64,000 bases of DNA from Massospora cicadina (Eukaryota; Entomophthoromycota; Entomophthoromycetes; Entomophthorales; Entomophthoraceae), in assembly GCA_022478985.1 (NCBI GenBank), contig JAKSZP010008040.1, positions 99,791-163,790 of the forward strand. The letters are read 5' to 3'. Under the pieces are notes generated by a model. The model searched no databases, was not told where the DNA came from, and saw only the letters and a list, made by a program, of their open reading frames with translations. The number at the start of each line of letters is the position of its first letter. Within the stretch, counting starts at the first letter, position 1. This document shows, one piece after another, positions 23,018 to 35,026 of the stretch. A program made the position numbers and the translations under genes.

Positions 23018-24138
23018 TGTAAAAATTTATAGGTTTGGTTATTAGCCAATAACCCCTATAAAATTATTACTTTCACAGGTTAGGCTTTTGTGCAATCTGT
23101 CTGCATTGTATAGTTGATGATAAATTGTTGATAATAGTATGACGACTATTATCCATAGTTGAATGGAATTCATAAAATCGCCCCAACGCTTGCCCAGTAT
23201 TTCTACTTGAAATACTTGTGATGTCTCAAAATAGGGAAACATTCCCTCATACTGTAAAACCCAAACTTCTCTTAGATTCCCGTTAACAGTTTTTCAGTTA
23301 GACACACAGTTGGTAGCAATCCCCATTTGTTTCCACTTCTTCTCTGGATCTCCAATCAGATCCTTACTCTTTTCCTTAAAGAGTCTCCCAATTATTTCAC
23401 ACAGCAATATTATCCCTGAGAAAGAATAAAACAAATGAATGCTGATAGAGTTTATTACACTGGTATATCTACTGTATACTGTATAAAAATGTTTTTATTA
23501 TAAGTGAATTCTTGTGAATTTATAGTGATGGATTCGCCAATATAACCCTTGGTTGACACCTCTTCAATGAAACAGCAGCTGTTGTCATTGAATCACCCAT
23601 TCTCATCTCAGCAGCGATGGTTTTCCTATCCTGGCTACGATTCCATCATTGAACATCCTTGAGACCTAAAAAGGAAGGATTTGGAAAACGTGTCCTCAAC
23701 GTTTTCCCTCTCAATCCAAGTGAACCAACCATATTTGGCAAGCGAACTGCTTTGGTAATGGAACTTGTTACCCATTAAGGCAGGTCATTAACCAACTGAT
23801 TGATTCGCTAGTTGAAGGCAACATCTCTCGCCTTGCAACTAACTACTTACATCACCAATCAGTTGGTGATGAAACCCAACTGATCCCAATTGGTACACCT
23901 GATAGTAATCACTATCAGATGCCCCTATTTCGTTGGCAACTCTGCCTGACGAGATCTTAAGCATTTATCTAGATCAATCCCCAACAGATCTGACCAGGTG
24001 AATATCCTAAAATCCCACAAACATAGTTACCCCAAAATCAGGGTCAAACAAAAAACAATTCACCTCGCATTAGGGAATTATCCTCTAGCAATTCCTGGCA
24101 ATCTAGCTGGCTGGGAAATTTGGGCAAAAATCCCAACA
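23018..24138 (-). repeat. A2 5' LTR
   Basis: 1,121 bp, TGTTGGGATTTTTGCC to AATTTTTACA on the element strand. It pairs with 15,898-17,600. A palindrome (GATAATAGT, 6-nt loop, ACTATTATC) lies about 110 bp from its 3' end. Confidence 0.92.
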
Positions 24139-24790
24139 TATACCATATGTCATTAGCCCTCTTTCAGGATTTTCTCAATAAAGTCTTAAGTGAGAGTACT
24201 GGGAGGTTGTTTAACCTAATAAAAGATAAATGGAATTATAACCAATGGTTGTGATCCACACATATAATTTGTGCACTCCATGAACTTTAACTTAAACTTT
24301 TACTTTTGAAGCTTCATCAGCAGCTGCTGTGGTGAAAACCCTAAATTGAACAAACTGCGATCAAAGCTTCTTCTGAGGAAGGAAGCAGCAGGGATTAACT
24401 TCTCCTGCTGCTCTGATACCTTATCAATGAAGATAGGTTCAACTACCCCGCAATAAATGCAGATGGCGTGGTGCACTGGTGAGATTGTCATGTAATGAGC
24501 ATTTGGTGGTACAAAATTTGATTTTGTTAGAATTATAGGAACAAGTTCATAGGGGGTGGACCTCTGGCGGTATTTGATAAGTGCCATGAATGCACTAGGG
24601 ATACTGCAACGCACGCTTGTTACCAAGATATCAGCATAACCATTAGGTGAGCCCCCTTTAGCTACAGTGGCGTACTGACAGTTTAAAATTATTAAACATA
24701 ATTTAATTCTTCCCTATTGTAATGTATTAGCTTAGGTTTAGTCAAATGAAAATAATTATTAGCAATTAATTGTTGCTAACGAGAGAAAAA
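24139..24790 (-). pseudogene. LINE-b 5' segment: leader and ORF1 5' half
   Basis: On the - strand it reads HAICIY-CGVVEPIFIDKVSE (LINE-a: HAVYVATNNMGCIWIDIGFE) and then, across a frame change, a segment parallel to LFISFDSLPTNLPHKVIKEE, ending GLMTYGI at the A2 junction. The 5' end near 24,790 (TCTCTCGTTAGCAACAA) resembles the LINE-a leader TTTCTCGTAACAATCA. The edge is approximate. Confidence 0.75.
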
Positions 24791-25214
24791 TTTGAAAAGT
24801 TTATATAAATCTACAGAAAAAGTTATTAGTCATTAATTAGCGTTTTGTAAGGCCACAATGTCATAAAAATTGATAATCTATCGTGGATTTTGAAGCTATA
24901 TCCATAACTAAAGATAGCCTCATTTTCTTGTATCTGTTTTAAGGATACTAGTAAAATTAATTAAGGCTTTTAACACATACTTTTTTATTTGATTACTAAA
25001 TAAAAAGGCGTTTTTTGCGATAATTAAAATATTTATACAAGCGGGGATATAGGTAAACCCTAGTTTAAAATAGATCAAGCTTATAATAACGTTTATTTTT
25101 AGCCAAAGTAGTTAAAGATTTTTGAGAGCTTTTTTTTGTGCTATGTTGTAAAAGGCTTGATATTAATTATAATGTGTAATTACCTATCAAAGATCCATAA
25201 TCTTTGAGATTCTG
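24791..25214. other. Unassigned AT-rich spacer
   Basis: No ORF or element similarity seen between LINE-b and the D1 LTR. It may be original host sequence, as the far flank at 62,715 is similarly AT-rich. Confidence 0.5.
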
Positions 25215-26221
25215 TGTAAGTCTTAGGGAATAACCCCTGCACCTTGCATTGGGAGGTGTTCCCATTTTGGAACAAGAAGGAGAATAAGCTGGCGGCCAGC
25301 CCTCTCATCCTTGGCAATTTAGCGCATGTGATAGATTAGAGGTGGGTGACAGCGTATTCCTTAAAGATTGTGTCATTTTTTACCATGTCAACTCCCATGA
25401 GCTGGTGCAGAGAAATCATGGGGTGTGTGGGGAAGTGGGGGCAGCCAGGGGCCACCAACAGTAGGGGGTTGGCAGCGATTCTTCCCTTCAAAAGGCTGTC
25501 TCTGAGGTTCAAGTTACATCAATATACTTAAATTGGAATCACCAAAAATAAATTGAGTAAATTAGTTTAGGTGTGGGAATACCCATCCGCCGTGGCCCTT
25601 TGTCACAGTTAATTGTGAGCCTATCCCTGATAGGTATGGGTGTAACAAAACCTTTACTAACTCAATGGAACCAGCCATATGTGGCCTGGCCGTAGGTGCA
25701 CCCAGTTGCCCATCAGACAAAGTAATGCTGATCTTTCAAAAAAAATTGCATTGGGAGGGGAAAGTTAGTAGTAAGATTTGATTGTGAGTCAGATAGACCA
25801 GGCTGGTATTGATCTGACATCACAAGATTTCTAAGATGCCAATCTGATATGACCAAATTGCAAAATTATCCCTGAAGGTGAATACAATTGTTTAGTTCAC
25901 CCAATTTGTTTTTCAAACTTATAAGGCAGCAGACCCTAAAAGGTTAATTTGTCACTCAAGTTCCCCTTTTACCCTTTGAAAAGTTCCAATATACTACGAT
26001 GCATAAAGCAAGTCAGTTTTGAGAATCTTAACAGTCCGCCAGACATTTTGTAATGATGATTGTCAATTTTTGGAGTCTTTGGTTGGTGTTCGTGGCTGCC
26101 TTAATACTGTTTCATCCATCAATATGGATAAATGTATCAAATGTATTCTGGCTGATGTTCTTGGTGGTCAATCACCCTGAGTTCCAGGACAGTCTTATTA
26201 TTATCAGCAAGCTCCATGACA
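25215..26221 (+). repeat. D1 5' LTR
   Basis: 1,007 bp from TGTAAGTCTTAGGG to CTCCATGACA. It pairs with 61,700-62,714. A translated stretch (LAHVID, WVTAYSLKI) parallels the ORF in the D2 LTRs. Confidence 0.88.
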
Positions 26222-27240
26222 TAATGGAGTGGCCAAAACTTTGCATACTTCCCCCATCCTGCCCTATGGGCAGGGTGCTGCATTGGTTTTATATGAACGA
26301 AAAAGTTGGCCATCAGTTATGGTGGTGTCTGCCAAGGGGATCTCCCAATTATGGGATCACAGCTTTTATGCTGCAGTTAGACCATGTTTATGGCCCAAAC
26401 AACTGTAGTGTCTACCCCCAGGTCAAGTGGAAGAAGACCTGGGTTTCCCCTTATTTTTCAAACGTCTGTCAGGAATGGGCTGAAAGTATAGGGGTGTTTT
26501 TTGTTCATGAGAACACCAATAAACCCCTGCATCCTGCCATCGCAGGTTTTGATGTTTGTATTCTTGCAGTTGACGCTGCCGCTTCATGAGAACAGGTTTG
26601 TATAAATTTTCTGGAACCCCTGTTGTCCACAGTGGAAGCGGTGGAGCTAGGGTGCATTCAGATGGTGGAGACCATGGCTTCTTATCCCAAGGATGGCCTT
26701 GGGTTGGTTCAGTATAGACCTTCCCTCCCAGTTGCGTCTAACACTTTAGCTAAGAAACAAGACCATCTTACTTTCTGTTGCCGGTTAAGACCCAGTTGGG
26801 TGCTCACATGGTCTCTGTGGAGGCTCCCTTAGACACAGTATCCGCCTGGAACTTTAGGAGCTTGCAGGTCGTGCAGTGTTTAACTCATTTTAGATGTAGG
26901 ATCCTGAGTTTGAAGTGCGTTATCAGTCTTGATGACCTGTTAACTGATAAGATGTCCAGTACCACTTTCATTGCATGGGTTTATCTTCTGTGAGAAGTTC
27001 ACTGCTCTTCTAGATTCGTTATTTCCCATTATCTTGGGGTTGGTTAGTGGCGGCAGTAACATGTTAGTATTAAACTAGAGCTCAACTTTCTTGTCATTTG
27101 AAAATCTGCACACAAGTACTGAATTTCCATTTATTTGATGTCTTCTAACCTGTAAGAGCGGTGGGGTCAATTGCTTCAGCTCTTTACTCTATGACGTTTC
27201 TGGCGGATTTTCCTGCAAGCTTGTACATTAAAGGGATATC
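26222..27240 (+). pseudogene. D1 leader and unidentified coding segment
   Basis: Where gag and protease should be, one frame open from 26,053 (inside the LTR) to 26,589 encodes a Trp- and Cys-rich stretch (KVGHQLWWCLPRGSPNYGI) that I cannot assign. Further on, FTALLDSLFP near 27,000 could be a ruined protease (ALIDSG-like). No zinc knuckle or gag domain is seen. D2 likewise has no gag. Confidence 0.35.
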
Positions 27241-28728
27241 TTGAATATAAAAAAGGTAAACTATCTTCCCTCCAACTCTGATTATGATCTGTCCTTCCAG
27301 CTGACTGTAAACGTCACCAATATCAAAGGTTCTCTATATCCTTATACAGAGAAGGAGGACAACGCCCTGGAAGTGTGGTTGAGTAATATGCTTGTGAAGG
27401 GGTGGGTGTTTAAAGACCTCACCTATCGCTTCTTTAAAACTTTTTCCCAGAAGTCTGATGGGATGTTGCGGCCCTTCATAGTTACGGGCATCTGAATAAT
27501 ATTATCATTTAAGATCCCTATCCCCTATCCTTTGAGCAGACGATTAACCAGGAAATTGCAAAATCCTGGGTGTTTCTAAAGATCAATATTTTAATGCGTT
27601 AAACCAGATTTGGTGGCAGAAGGCTAGAAATGGCTTACCGGCAGTTCATACCAGGAGAGAGATCTTCCAGTTCTATATAATGCTTTTCGGCTTGAAGTAT
27701 GCCCTAGCCACATTACAGCGGATGATTAAAATGTGCTTGGTGAACTTTTGGTTCACCTGTGTGCTGACATACATCGATAATACCTATTAAACTTACCCTC
27801 TCAATCATCATGAAAAGGACCTGAGAGAAGTGTTGGCTTCATTGCACAAGAATGACTTCTATGTAAAACCCTCAAAGTGCAAGTTTCTCAGTGAAGAGTT
27901 TACCTTCCTTGGTAACTTGGTCTTGAATTACAGTTATAAATCACTCCCAGAAAGCTTTAGGCCATCCTCGTGTGGCCCACCCCCACCACTCAGAAGCAGT
28001 TGCAGAGATTCTTGGGCAACATCATTTTTTGAAGAAATTCTCCCCTGCCCTCTACCAGCTGGCCGCGCTTCTGCATCTCTTGATGGAAAAATTGTCCTGT
28101 TCTGATGATAAAGGAATGCCAATGGGCGTTTGATGCCATCAAGGATGTGTTTGTGGCGCGCTTATTCTCCAACATGCTGACTTCACTAAGCCTTTCATTG
28201 TAGCATGCAATTCATTGTTAGCTGCCATGGGGCAGGGTTGCTTCAGGAGCAGGATAGACTGGAGCATCTGGTCACCTATCTTTCGCACAAGTTTTTATTA
28301 TCTGAACAATCCTGGGCCAATTTATAATAAGGGATTGGCTGCTGTAGCATGGTCATTTATGCATTGGCAGTACCTCCTTCAGGGTGAATGACATGAGGTG
28401 ACCATGCAGGTAGATCATCAACCCCTCATTTAATCCGGAAAAGCAGTAGCTGGCACATCACCAGACCCAGATGTATTAAAACCTCTGCAGTTTAAATTAT
28501 AAGCATAGATTCATTAAATGTTTTTGAATGTCCTCCCTGACTTGTTGAGCCTACCCCCATCTTTGGGTCTAATGGAGGAGAGAGGACAGGAGCTCACCAC
28601 AGTAATTCCGCTGTTTCAAATTCTAGCCATTGCTCCTCCACCAGTTTTGGTGGTGGAGTGATATCTGAAGATTCTGTTGGTCTAGTGGGTATTAGCATTC
28701 AAACTGCCTGCATAAAGGGTGTTTCAGA
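27241..28728 (+). pseudogene. D1 RT and RNase H
   Basis: RT entry reads YTEKEDNALEVWLSNMLVKG near 27,345, as in D2 (HTEEEEAALNTWLEDMLKKG). The catalytic box at 27,770-27,781 reads YIDN, not YIDD. Then KNDFYVKPSKCKF, FTFLGNLVLN and TPTTQKQLQRFLGN. In RNase H the first catalytic position is Asn (FIVACNSLLAAMG near 28,200). NVLPDLLS near 28,540 closes the domain. Many stops. The segment ends at the B insertion. Confidence 0.8.
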
Positions 28729-29424
28729 TGAGGTCACAACTGGTATATAAGGGATTCCTCACCAGTGGAATGCATGAACTAATCCCAAACAAGTGGATGT
28801 ACAGGTGACCAACCTACCGTGGATGGGGGCAAACAAGGCCCTTTTATAGGCGAGGGCAAGCAAAGAAATTTTCAGATAGAATGAGACAATATGATACGAA
28901 ATTTTCGCCCTCATAAGGCAGAGGATTTTTAAGATGAAGATGACGTCGTTGCCCAAATTCACTATGTTAATGACCCTTATATACCTTTGGGGTCCAAAAT
29001 AATTTTCATTCCACCGGTGACAAATTATGAGCAAACCAAATTATGCCAATGAGAGCATCTGAGGTTTGAAGGCGTTTATTACCAAATTGGGAAACTATTC
29101 TTTTTGAGAGTCACTCGAAGCCATAATGTGAGGCCATCATAGGAGCGCCATCACTTAAACCCAAAGTTGAAGAGTTTATTACTAAATTTAGTAGTCAACC
29201 AATATTGCAAGAAGGTATAATGAGCTAAAACCCAGAATAGGGGAGTAATACAAAGGCCCCTGAACTCCAGGTTCAAAAAGTAACCACCCTGAGACAGAGC
29301 TCACAGTTACAAAATTGTCCCAAATGGACGAAGCTACCTAAGCAGCAGTCAGACGCCGTCTAATTAGAGGATCTTGAAGAATCTTAATATTGAAACCCCA
29401 ATCCTAAATACTTCTGAATACTTC
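28729..29424 (+). repeat. B 5' LTR, first part
   Basis: Matches the first part of the B 3' LTR from 59,008 (TGAGGCTGTGACTGGTA...AGTGGAATGCAT). It is cut by element C at 29,425 and resumes at 35,562. Confidence 0.85.
29420..29424. repeat. Element C target-site duplication (ACTTC), left
   Basis: ACTTC, repeated at 35,557-35,561. The intact site ATACTTCATTCATTTTAT survives in the B 3' LTR near 59,715-59,735. Confidence 0.95.
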
Positions 29425-29957
29425 TGTTAACTTTTGGCAAATATGACTTGTTTCTGCTGAACGATTTGCACCAGGTTTAGTCCACTGAACAATGGCCAAA
29501 TGATATGGAGATCGTTGGTTCTCCCAAATAAACGCAATAAACTTATATAAAATATGAGGCAATCGCCCCAGCTACGCTACTTTATTTAATGTGATATAAC
29601 CAGAAGACCCTCTCTGCTTTTACTCTCTCTCTCTCTCTCTCTCTCTCCTTCTTCTTTATTCCTCTTTTCTCTTCTTCTAAAAACCCCACACTTCTCTCTC
29701 CCACTCAACTCTTAACCCTCGGTATTCTTCGTGGATTTGACACATTTTGCTTAGTCAATCTCTATTTGCTATCATTGTAGAGTTCATTCGATCATCAAGG
29801 CTTCAACAGAATTTCCTCAATTAGTGAACCCTAATTGATTTGATAAATTCACCTCGCAATGCTCTACCTTATTACTCACCCTCAGAGCTTGCTTTATATC
29901 TAAATTATGATCCTCCAGAACACTAACTTATCATCCAGTCATATTGAAATCTCAACA
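29425..29957 (-). repeat. C 3' LTR (left copy)
   Basis: 533 bp. In window orientation TGTTAACTTTTGGC to GAAATCTCAACA. Contains a (CT)12 run at 29,623-29,647 that the partner LTR lacks. Confidence 0.93.
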
Positions 29958-29960
29958 TTA

Positions 29961-29968
29961 CCCCCCTT
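29961..29968 (-). promoter_or_regulatory. C polypurine tract
   Basis: AAGGGGGG on the element strand, just before the 3' LTR. Confidence 0.7.
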
Positions 29969-29979
29969 GATTGGACGAT

Positions 29980-31260
29980 AAGCACCTATTGCTTGTAGGG
30001 CCAAAAGAATTTTATGTGTACTCAGTTGATTATCTGACCACCCGCAGGTTCCTTAATGGTGTAGGCACCAGTCCCGGTCTTCTCAATGATCTCAAATGGT
30101 CCGCTCCATATACTGGCGAGCTTGTTCCTTCTTCTGAACCTATGTTAGTCATGAAACAGGACCGATTCCCCTTCCCCAAACTGTGGAAGACTGCTGCATC
30201 TACCTTGGTCAGCTGCCTGATCCCTAATCTTCTTGGCAAGACTAGTGGAATATGCCTCAGTTTGAAGTTTAATCAGCGTGTCTGTTAGGGTAGACAAATA
30301 GCGATGGGGCTCAACTCCGCTGGTATCCTCCACACAGGAGTAAAGCAATGCAGGCAGAGCTGGATGTCATCCATAGAGCAGTTGGAATGGACTCTTACAG
30401 GTTTATGAGTGGTAGCTGATATTGTACGCAAAGACAGTGGTGGATAAAAGGGTGCTCCAGTAGATGGCTTCTCATTTACAAACTTGCGTAGAATATGTAC
30501 CAAGGTCCCATTGACCCGTTCCGCCATACCATTAGATTCAGGGTATAGGGGGTAGTTAAGACCCCGCGGATTGCCATGAGCTCGTTCAACTTGGCCAATA
30601 TATGTGATGTGAATTTGGTCCCATTGTCTATTAGGATAAATTTTAGACAACCATGGTGCTGTATAACACTCCAGGATGAACTTGGCGGTAGTGACAGCCC
30701 CCAAATCCTTGATAGCCCTTGCTTCCACCCATCTTGTCAAATGGTCGATAGCTATTATTATATATTTGGAGTGGTTTGCGCCAGTTGGCAGAGGGCCCAC
30801 CACATCTTACAAAACAGTATGCCATGCAAACTGAGGCTTGACTAGCTGGTAGGTGGTCTTCCAGTGGAATGGTTTCTCCATTTTGGCACTGATGGCAACA
30901 ACCAACCATCTCAAGCACATCATAGTGCATACTCTCCCAATAGTAGTGGGGTCACAAGAGCTCCAGCGTCTTTCTCAATCCTCCACGACCTACCGCTCTA
31001 TGAGCATCCATAATTATCACAGGCCTGGAAGAGGGTTTTGGGAAACTCAGCGTTGATTCCTCCAATCCACTTATATAATTCTCTGTTGTGCAAGAAGTTA
31101 TCCTTCCTAAGCTCATCTAACACTTTGATTACAGGCAGCAGCTCATCATAATATTTGCCCACAATTATCTTTTCGTACATTATGTCTTCCACATCTGCTG
31201 TAATTGTGACCGTGGGTAATTGGAAAAGCTAGTCCGCATTCTGATGCTTCGCCCCTGGCT
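29980..31260 (-). pseudogene. C integrase
   Basis: On the - strand: zinc region with CCHQCQNGETIPLEDHLPA near 30,895-30,840, and a core beginning MVGPLPTGANHSKYIIIAID (30,803) with [25 protein letters not shown] near 30,540-30,500 carries the catalytic Glu. The C-terminal part reads FGEGESVLFHD (near 30,150) followed by YGADHLRSLRRPGLVPTPL, a decayed GPY/F module. No chromodomain. Frameshifts divide it into three stretches. Confidence 0.82.
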
Positions 31261-31279
31261 GATGCATGATTTCAAATCA

Positions 31280-31900
31280 TACACTTGAAGCTTCATAGCC
31301 CATCGCGCGAGCCTCCCTTCAGGTTCCTGCAGATTTTGTAGCCAGCGCAAGAGTCATGATCCATTACCACTTTGAATTTCACCCCATGGAGGTAGACCCA
31401 AAATTGTTTATATGCATAAATTACTGCTAAACACTCCCACTTGGTCACGGTGTAATTCCGTTCAGGGCCAGTTAAACTGCGGCTACAATATGCAATGGGG
31501 TGCTCCACACCATCATCATCTTTTGGGATAACACAGCCCCTACAGCAGAAAAAGAAGCGTCCGTTTGCACAATAAACTCTTTTTTTAAAATTGGGGTATT
31601 ACAAAACAGGCGCTCTAGCCAACGCTAATCATAATGCCTCAAAAGTGAATTGACATCGATATGTCCAATTGAAGGTAGCATTTTTCTTAAGTAGCTCATT
31701 TAGTGGAGCCCTGATACAGCTGAAGTTGGTAATGAACCGCTGATAGTAACTGACCATCCCCAAGAACACCTGGAACTCCTGCTTATTTCTTGGCCAAGTC
31801 ATCTTGTGGATGGCTTCCACCTTGGCTGGCTGAGGACTAAGCTCTTTGGAGCTTACCACAAAGCCGAGGTATTCCAACTGTTCCTTAAAAAGTGGCACTT
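31280..31900 (-). pseudogene. C connection and RNase H
   Basis: LFKEQLEYLGFVVSSKEL and FLGMVSYYQRFITNFSCIRA (31,898-31,690) form the connection. RNase H follows with HPIAYCSRSLTGPERNYTV, KWECLAVIYAYKQFWVYLHG (31,508-31,395) and VVMDHDS. The segment carrying the first catalytic Asp is frameshifted near 31,570. Confidence 0.82.
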
Positions 31901-32290
31901 TTGGGGCTTAATCTTGATATTGGCATCAGCAAGGCGGCGGAACACTTGCTTCAGGTGTCCAAGATGCTCCATGAACGGCCGCAAAAACACATTGATATCA
32001 TCAAGGTAGACAAGAACGCAAGACAGCCTTAGGTCACCCAAAATAGTGTCCATAGCCCGCTGGAACGTAGCGGGGGCATTGCACAAACCCTGTGGCATAC
32101 GTGTAGGCTGGAACAATCCTTTTGAGGTGATCATAGCGCACTTTTCTTGTTCCGCCGCTGGCAACTCGATCTTCCAGTACCCCAATATCAAGTCCATAGC
32201 AGAGAAATACTTGGCCCCGCCTAACTAATCTAAAGCGTCATCAATTCACAGAAGCGGGTATGAATCTTTTTTGTAATGCAGTTAAGCTTC
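31853..32290 (-). pseudogene. C reverse transcriptase
   Basis: SAMDLILGYWKIELPAAEQE opens the palm, followed by MPQGLCNAPATFQRAMDTIL and VLVYLDDINVF; the YLDD box is at 31,997-32,008 and intact. The fingers upstream (32,300-32,480) are frameshifted. This is the only Ty3 RT in the window besides A1 with an unaltered YxDD. Confidence 0.9.
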
Positions 32291-32411
32291 TGGTAATCGA
32301 TTAATATTCAATTGGAGCCATCTTTCTTTTTGACAATTAGCACTGGGGATGCCCAGGGACTCTTTGACAGCTCTAACATTCCCTTTTCCACCAATATATC
32401 TATTTCTGCAG

Positions 32412-33448
32412 CTACAACTTTTTCCACTGCCTTTGAGCAATGGATAAGTCATGACCTGATAGGGGGTGGTCTCCCATGTCCACCCAATGCTTAACCCCAT
32501 GAGCGCAACCCAAGTTATGATCGTAGGTTGCAAAAATGCCGTGATACTTCTCAAACAGATCTATCACCCTGTACTTCTGACCCTCTGATAGACCAGTTAG
32601 CGCCTCCCGCGGAATCACAGTCATTATGCTGAAGGTGGTTTTTAAAGGCAAGCCAAGATCTTCCCAAGAACCAAAGTCATGTATCTGATGGACCTCATCA
32701 AGAGGGATCAGGTGCAGGTAAGCCACCACTTGGTGCCGCTGAACCTTCATCACCTCCTTCTGCAGATTCTTTACCAACACCTTCACTTCCCCCGGCCCTG
32801 GTAACAGTAACCCAGGAGCCACATGAGGTTTGAGCCGCAATTGTTGATAGGGCCCCACAACCTCTCCGTACAGACCTCACAGTATATCAATTCAAGCTCT
32901 GTCCCAATTATGACCTGATGCCCAGAAGGGATAGTCAAAGCATTTGCGTCTTGTAGCAGAATCCCTTTGTACTCGTAAATCTGGTTTGGAAGCGTTTGGG
33001 TCCTCCGCTTCATATGCCAATAGCTTACAGGAATCACACCATTGCTATAGGCGAGATTAATTTGACCAGAGCGGATTGGGTCATCTGGGACTCCGCTGGA
33101 AGTAAAATAGATGGGGATCCGTTGTCCCAGGATACTGATGGTTTCATCTACCATATTAACCATAGCCCCAAAGTGCCGCATGAATGTGGCGCCTATCAAC
33201 ATGTCATAGTGGTCATTAGGCAACATCACAGCTGGAGAAGATGTACCAGCTGACCTGAACCTCAAAGGCAATGAGCTATATGCGCCTTCTGACACAGTAC
33301 TCTGTGCCCCCGCAGTCCCATACACTACTTGATGGTCCACATCTGGCTTCAGCGGAAGCTTAGTCTCAAGCTTGGTGGATATTATATTGACAGGAGCGCC
33401 TGTATCAATAATTGCCAAAAAATTTGGTATTATGTACAAATATGTCAC
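32412..33448 (-). pseudogene. C protease and protease-RT linker
   Basis: The protease begins near 33,448: FLAIIDTGAPVNIISTKLE holds the DTGA active site, and HYDMLIGATFMRHFGAMV is the later conserved ILG-like strand (near 33,190-33,140). The linker (32,858-32,412) runs to GVKHWVDMGDHP, the usual start of the RT region. One frame change lies between the two stretches. Confidence 0.88.
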
Positions 33449-33849
33449 AATATGTAAATGCTAAAAAGAAGAACCCTTGGTGTTTGTTACATAAACATCA
33501 AAGGGCGATTGATTATCCAGAAAAGTGAGCATAATGGCCCCAATATGCGATACTCATGGGCAATCTTTTCTAAAGGAATCGCCACATCCAACCCCTCCAG
33601 AGCTGCGACATATGTGGAGGGTTTGCCATTGACTGTACCATTCCACTCAAGGATTTTCAGGCGTACAGCTTATGCACATCTCAGCAAAACCCCATGTCTG
33701 CATTATTGGAGTCTCTCCCTTAGCTTGAGGTCAAAAGGTGGTAAGGAATCTGTTGATATAGTAAATCCTCAGAGTATGCCACAGGGCCGACACAAAGTGA
33801 CTCATGGAAAGCATCAGGGACAATTAAATATAATTCAGCGGGAGTAAAT

Positions 33850-34968
33850 CATCCCTTCTCTTTTCCGCTAGCTCTTTTCCCTGTTCATTTGGGACAACGG
33901 ATACTGCATGGACCTTTGGGTTGGCCTGACAACTAACCGCATAATGGCCTATTTTCCACACAAGAAGCAAGCATTTGGGACCAGCACTCGTCTCTGAATC
34001 ACCCTAGAAGGTCTAGATCTACTACAAACTATGGGTTATTATGGTCCTGAGATTAAGCGGATTGATCATAACAGGGATGTAAAGGACCCGTCCATGAGTT
34101 AAGTGACCGAGGAGTAACCCACGGATTGCCCTCATATTTTTGGGATCCTTCATTTAGCCTAATTTTAGTGTCAGGTGCAGGATCTTTCCTCCCCATGTTG
34201 GGAGAACTAAAGGTGATGGATAGACGGCATATATGGAGGATGATTTTGAGTAACTCTGCATCCTCCTGAAGAGCGTATGCCATAGCATTATGTAATTCGC
34301 AATAGTGCTTGATAGCTGCTGTCATTGCTATGCCCACCTCCTCATTAGATAAGACAATTGCACCCAACAACACATGAGCCTCATTAGTGAACCGCTCCAC
34401 AAACTTTATTAAGGACTCATATTTTTTAAAAAATTGTTAAAATATCTGCCTTGTGCTGAGCCATTTTCGCTTTTCCCCCAAACAGGCGGATTACAGTCTC
34501 CTTCACCTCTTGGTAAGCTAAGGTACTATTTTTAAGATAACATGTAACTTGATCAGCGCTTGAAACATCCAGCGCGGATAACAACAATTGAGCTTTTTGC
34601 CGATTGGAAGCCCCTTTTATGGCAAACTCAAACCGTTTGAAAAACCCATGTATGTTACCGTCATGGTTAAATGGAGGCAGCCTGTCACTGCAGATTTCCT
34701 TCTCCATAACAACCTTATTTAATTTATACACTGCACAGTCTAGCTGCTCCGTCGTGCTGCTCAAGAGGTTGGCAAGTTGGTTGGTGTGGTCACCTACAGA
34801 GTGCAGTTGGCGGAAGGCATGGTTGAGCTGCTTAGTAATATGTTTATTCTCCTGAAAAGGCACTTTTGCTCCTGGAGTAAGGTATACAAAGCAAGCTTCA
34901 GCTCCCCCATATTGAGACAATTTGATAACCAAGAGTAGTACCCCATCAAAGCGAGCTGGTTGCACCAT
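33850..34968 (-). pseudogene. C gag
   Basis: ATG at 34,968. FKRFEFAIKGASNRQKAQLL and ALDVSSADQV with VKETVIRLFGG are typical of the Ty3 capsid-like gag domain (34,650-34,470). After a frameshift near 34,410 it continues through ERFTNEAHVLLGAIV and an Ala/Leu-rich segment. A CX2CX4HX4C knuckle (CFLCGKxGHYAVSC) near 33,985-33,935 marks nucleocapsid. Gag packages element RNA in cytoplasmic particles. Confidence 0.82.
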
Positions 34969-35007
34969 AGGTGCAATGATGAAGGTGTTAATAGTTGATC
35001 AGTGGGC

Positions 35008-35025
35008 CCCCTGTAGTGAGCACCA
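35008..35025 (-). promoter_or_regulatory. C primer-binding site
   Basis: TGGTGCTCACTACAGGGG, one base after the C 5' LTR. Identical to the A2 and A3 sites. Confidence 0.82.
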
Positions 35026-35026
35026 C

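Larger units (their letters stand above)
15898..24138 (-). mobile_element. Family A Ty3/Gypsy element A2, both LTRs, RT deleted
   Basis: Element on the - strand: 5' LTR 24,138-23,018, PBS 23,014-22,997, gag-like region, hairpin array, RNase H, integrase, second array, antisense ORF (+ strand) and 3' LTR 17,600-15,898. It splits LINE-b ORF1: removing A2 plus five bases restores the codon-by-codon alignment to LINE-a (GLMTYGI then IMEF-LQRF). The duplication has decayed (AAGAC at 15,893 against TATAC at 24,139, 3 of 5). The RT core is missing, exactly as in A3. Confidence 0.9.

Noticed and set aside
24300..24626. Independent host gene of 108 codons on the - strand
   Set aside because: Its residues align to LINE-a ORF1 (HAVYV...IWIDIGFE), so it is the LINE-b ORF1 5' half.
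25210..25214. Target duplication of D1 (TTCTG against GTTTG at 62,715)
   Set aside because: 3 of 5 matches without independent support.
29623..29647. (CT)12 tract as a regulatory element
   Set aside because: It is absent from the partner LTR of element C and looks like later microsatellite growth.
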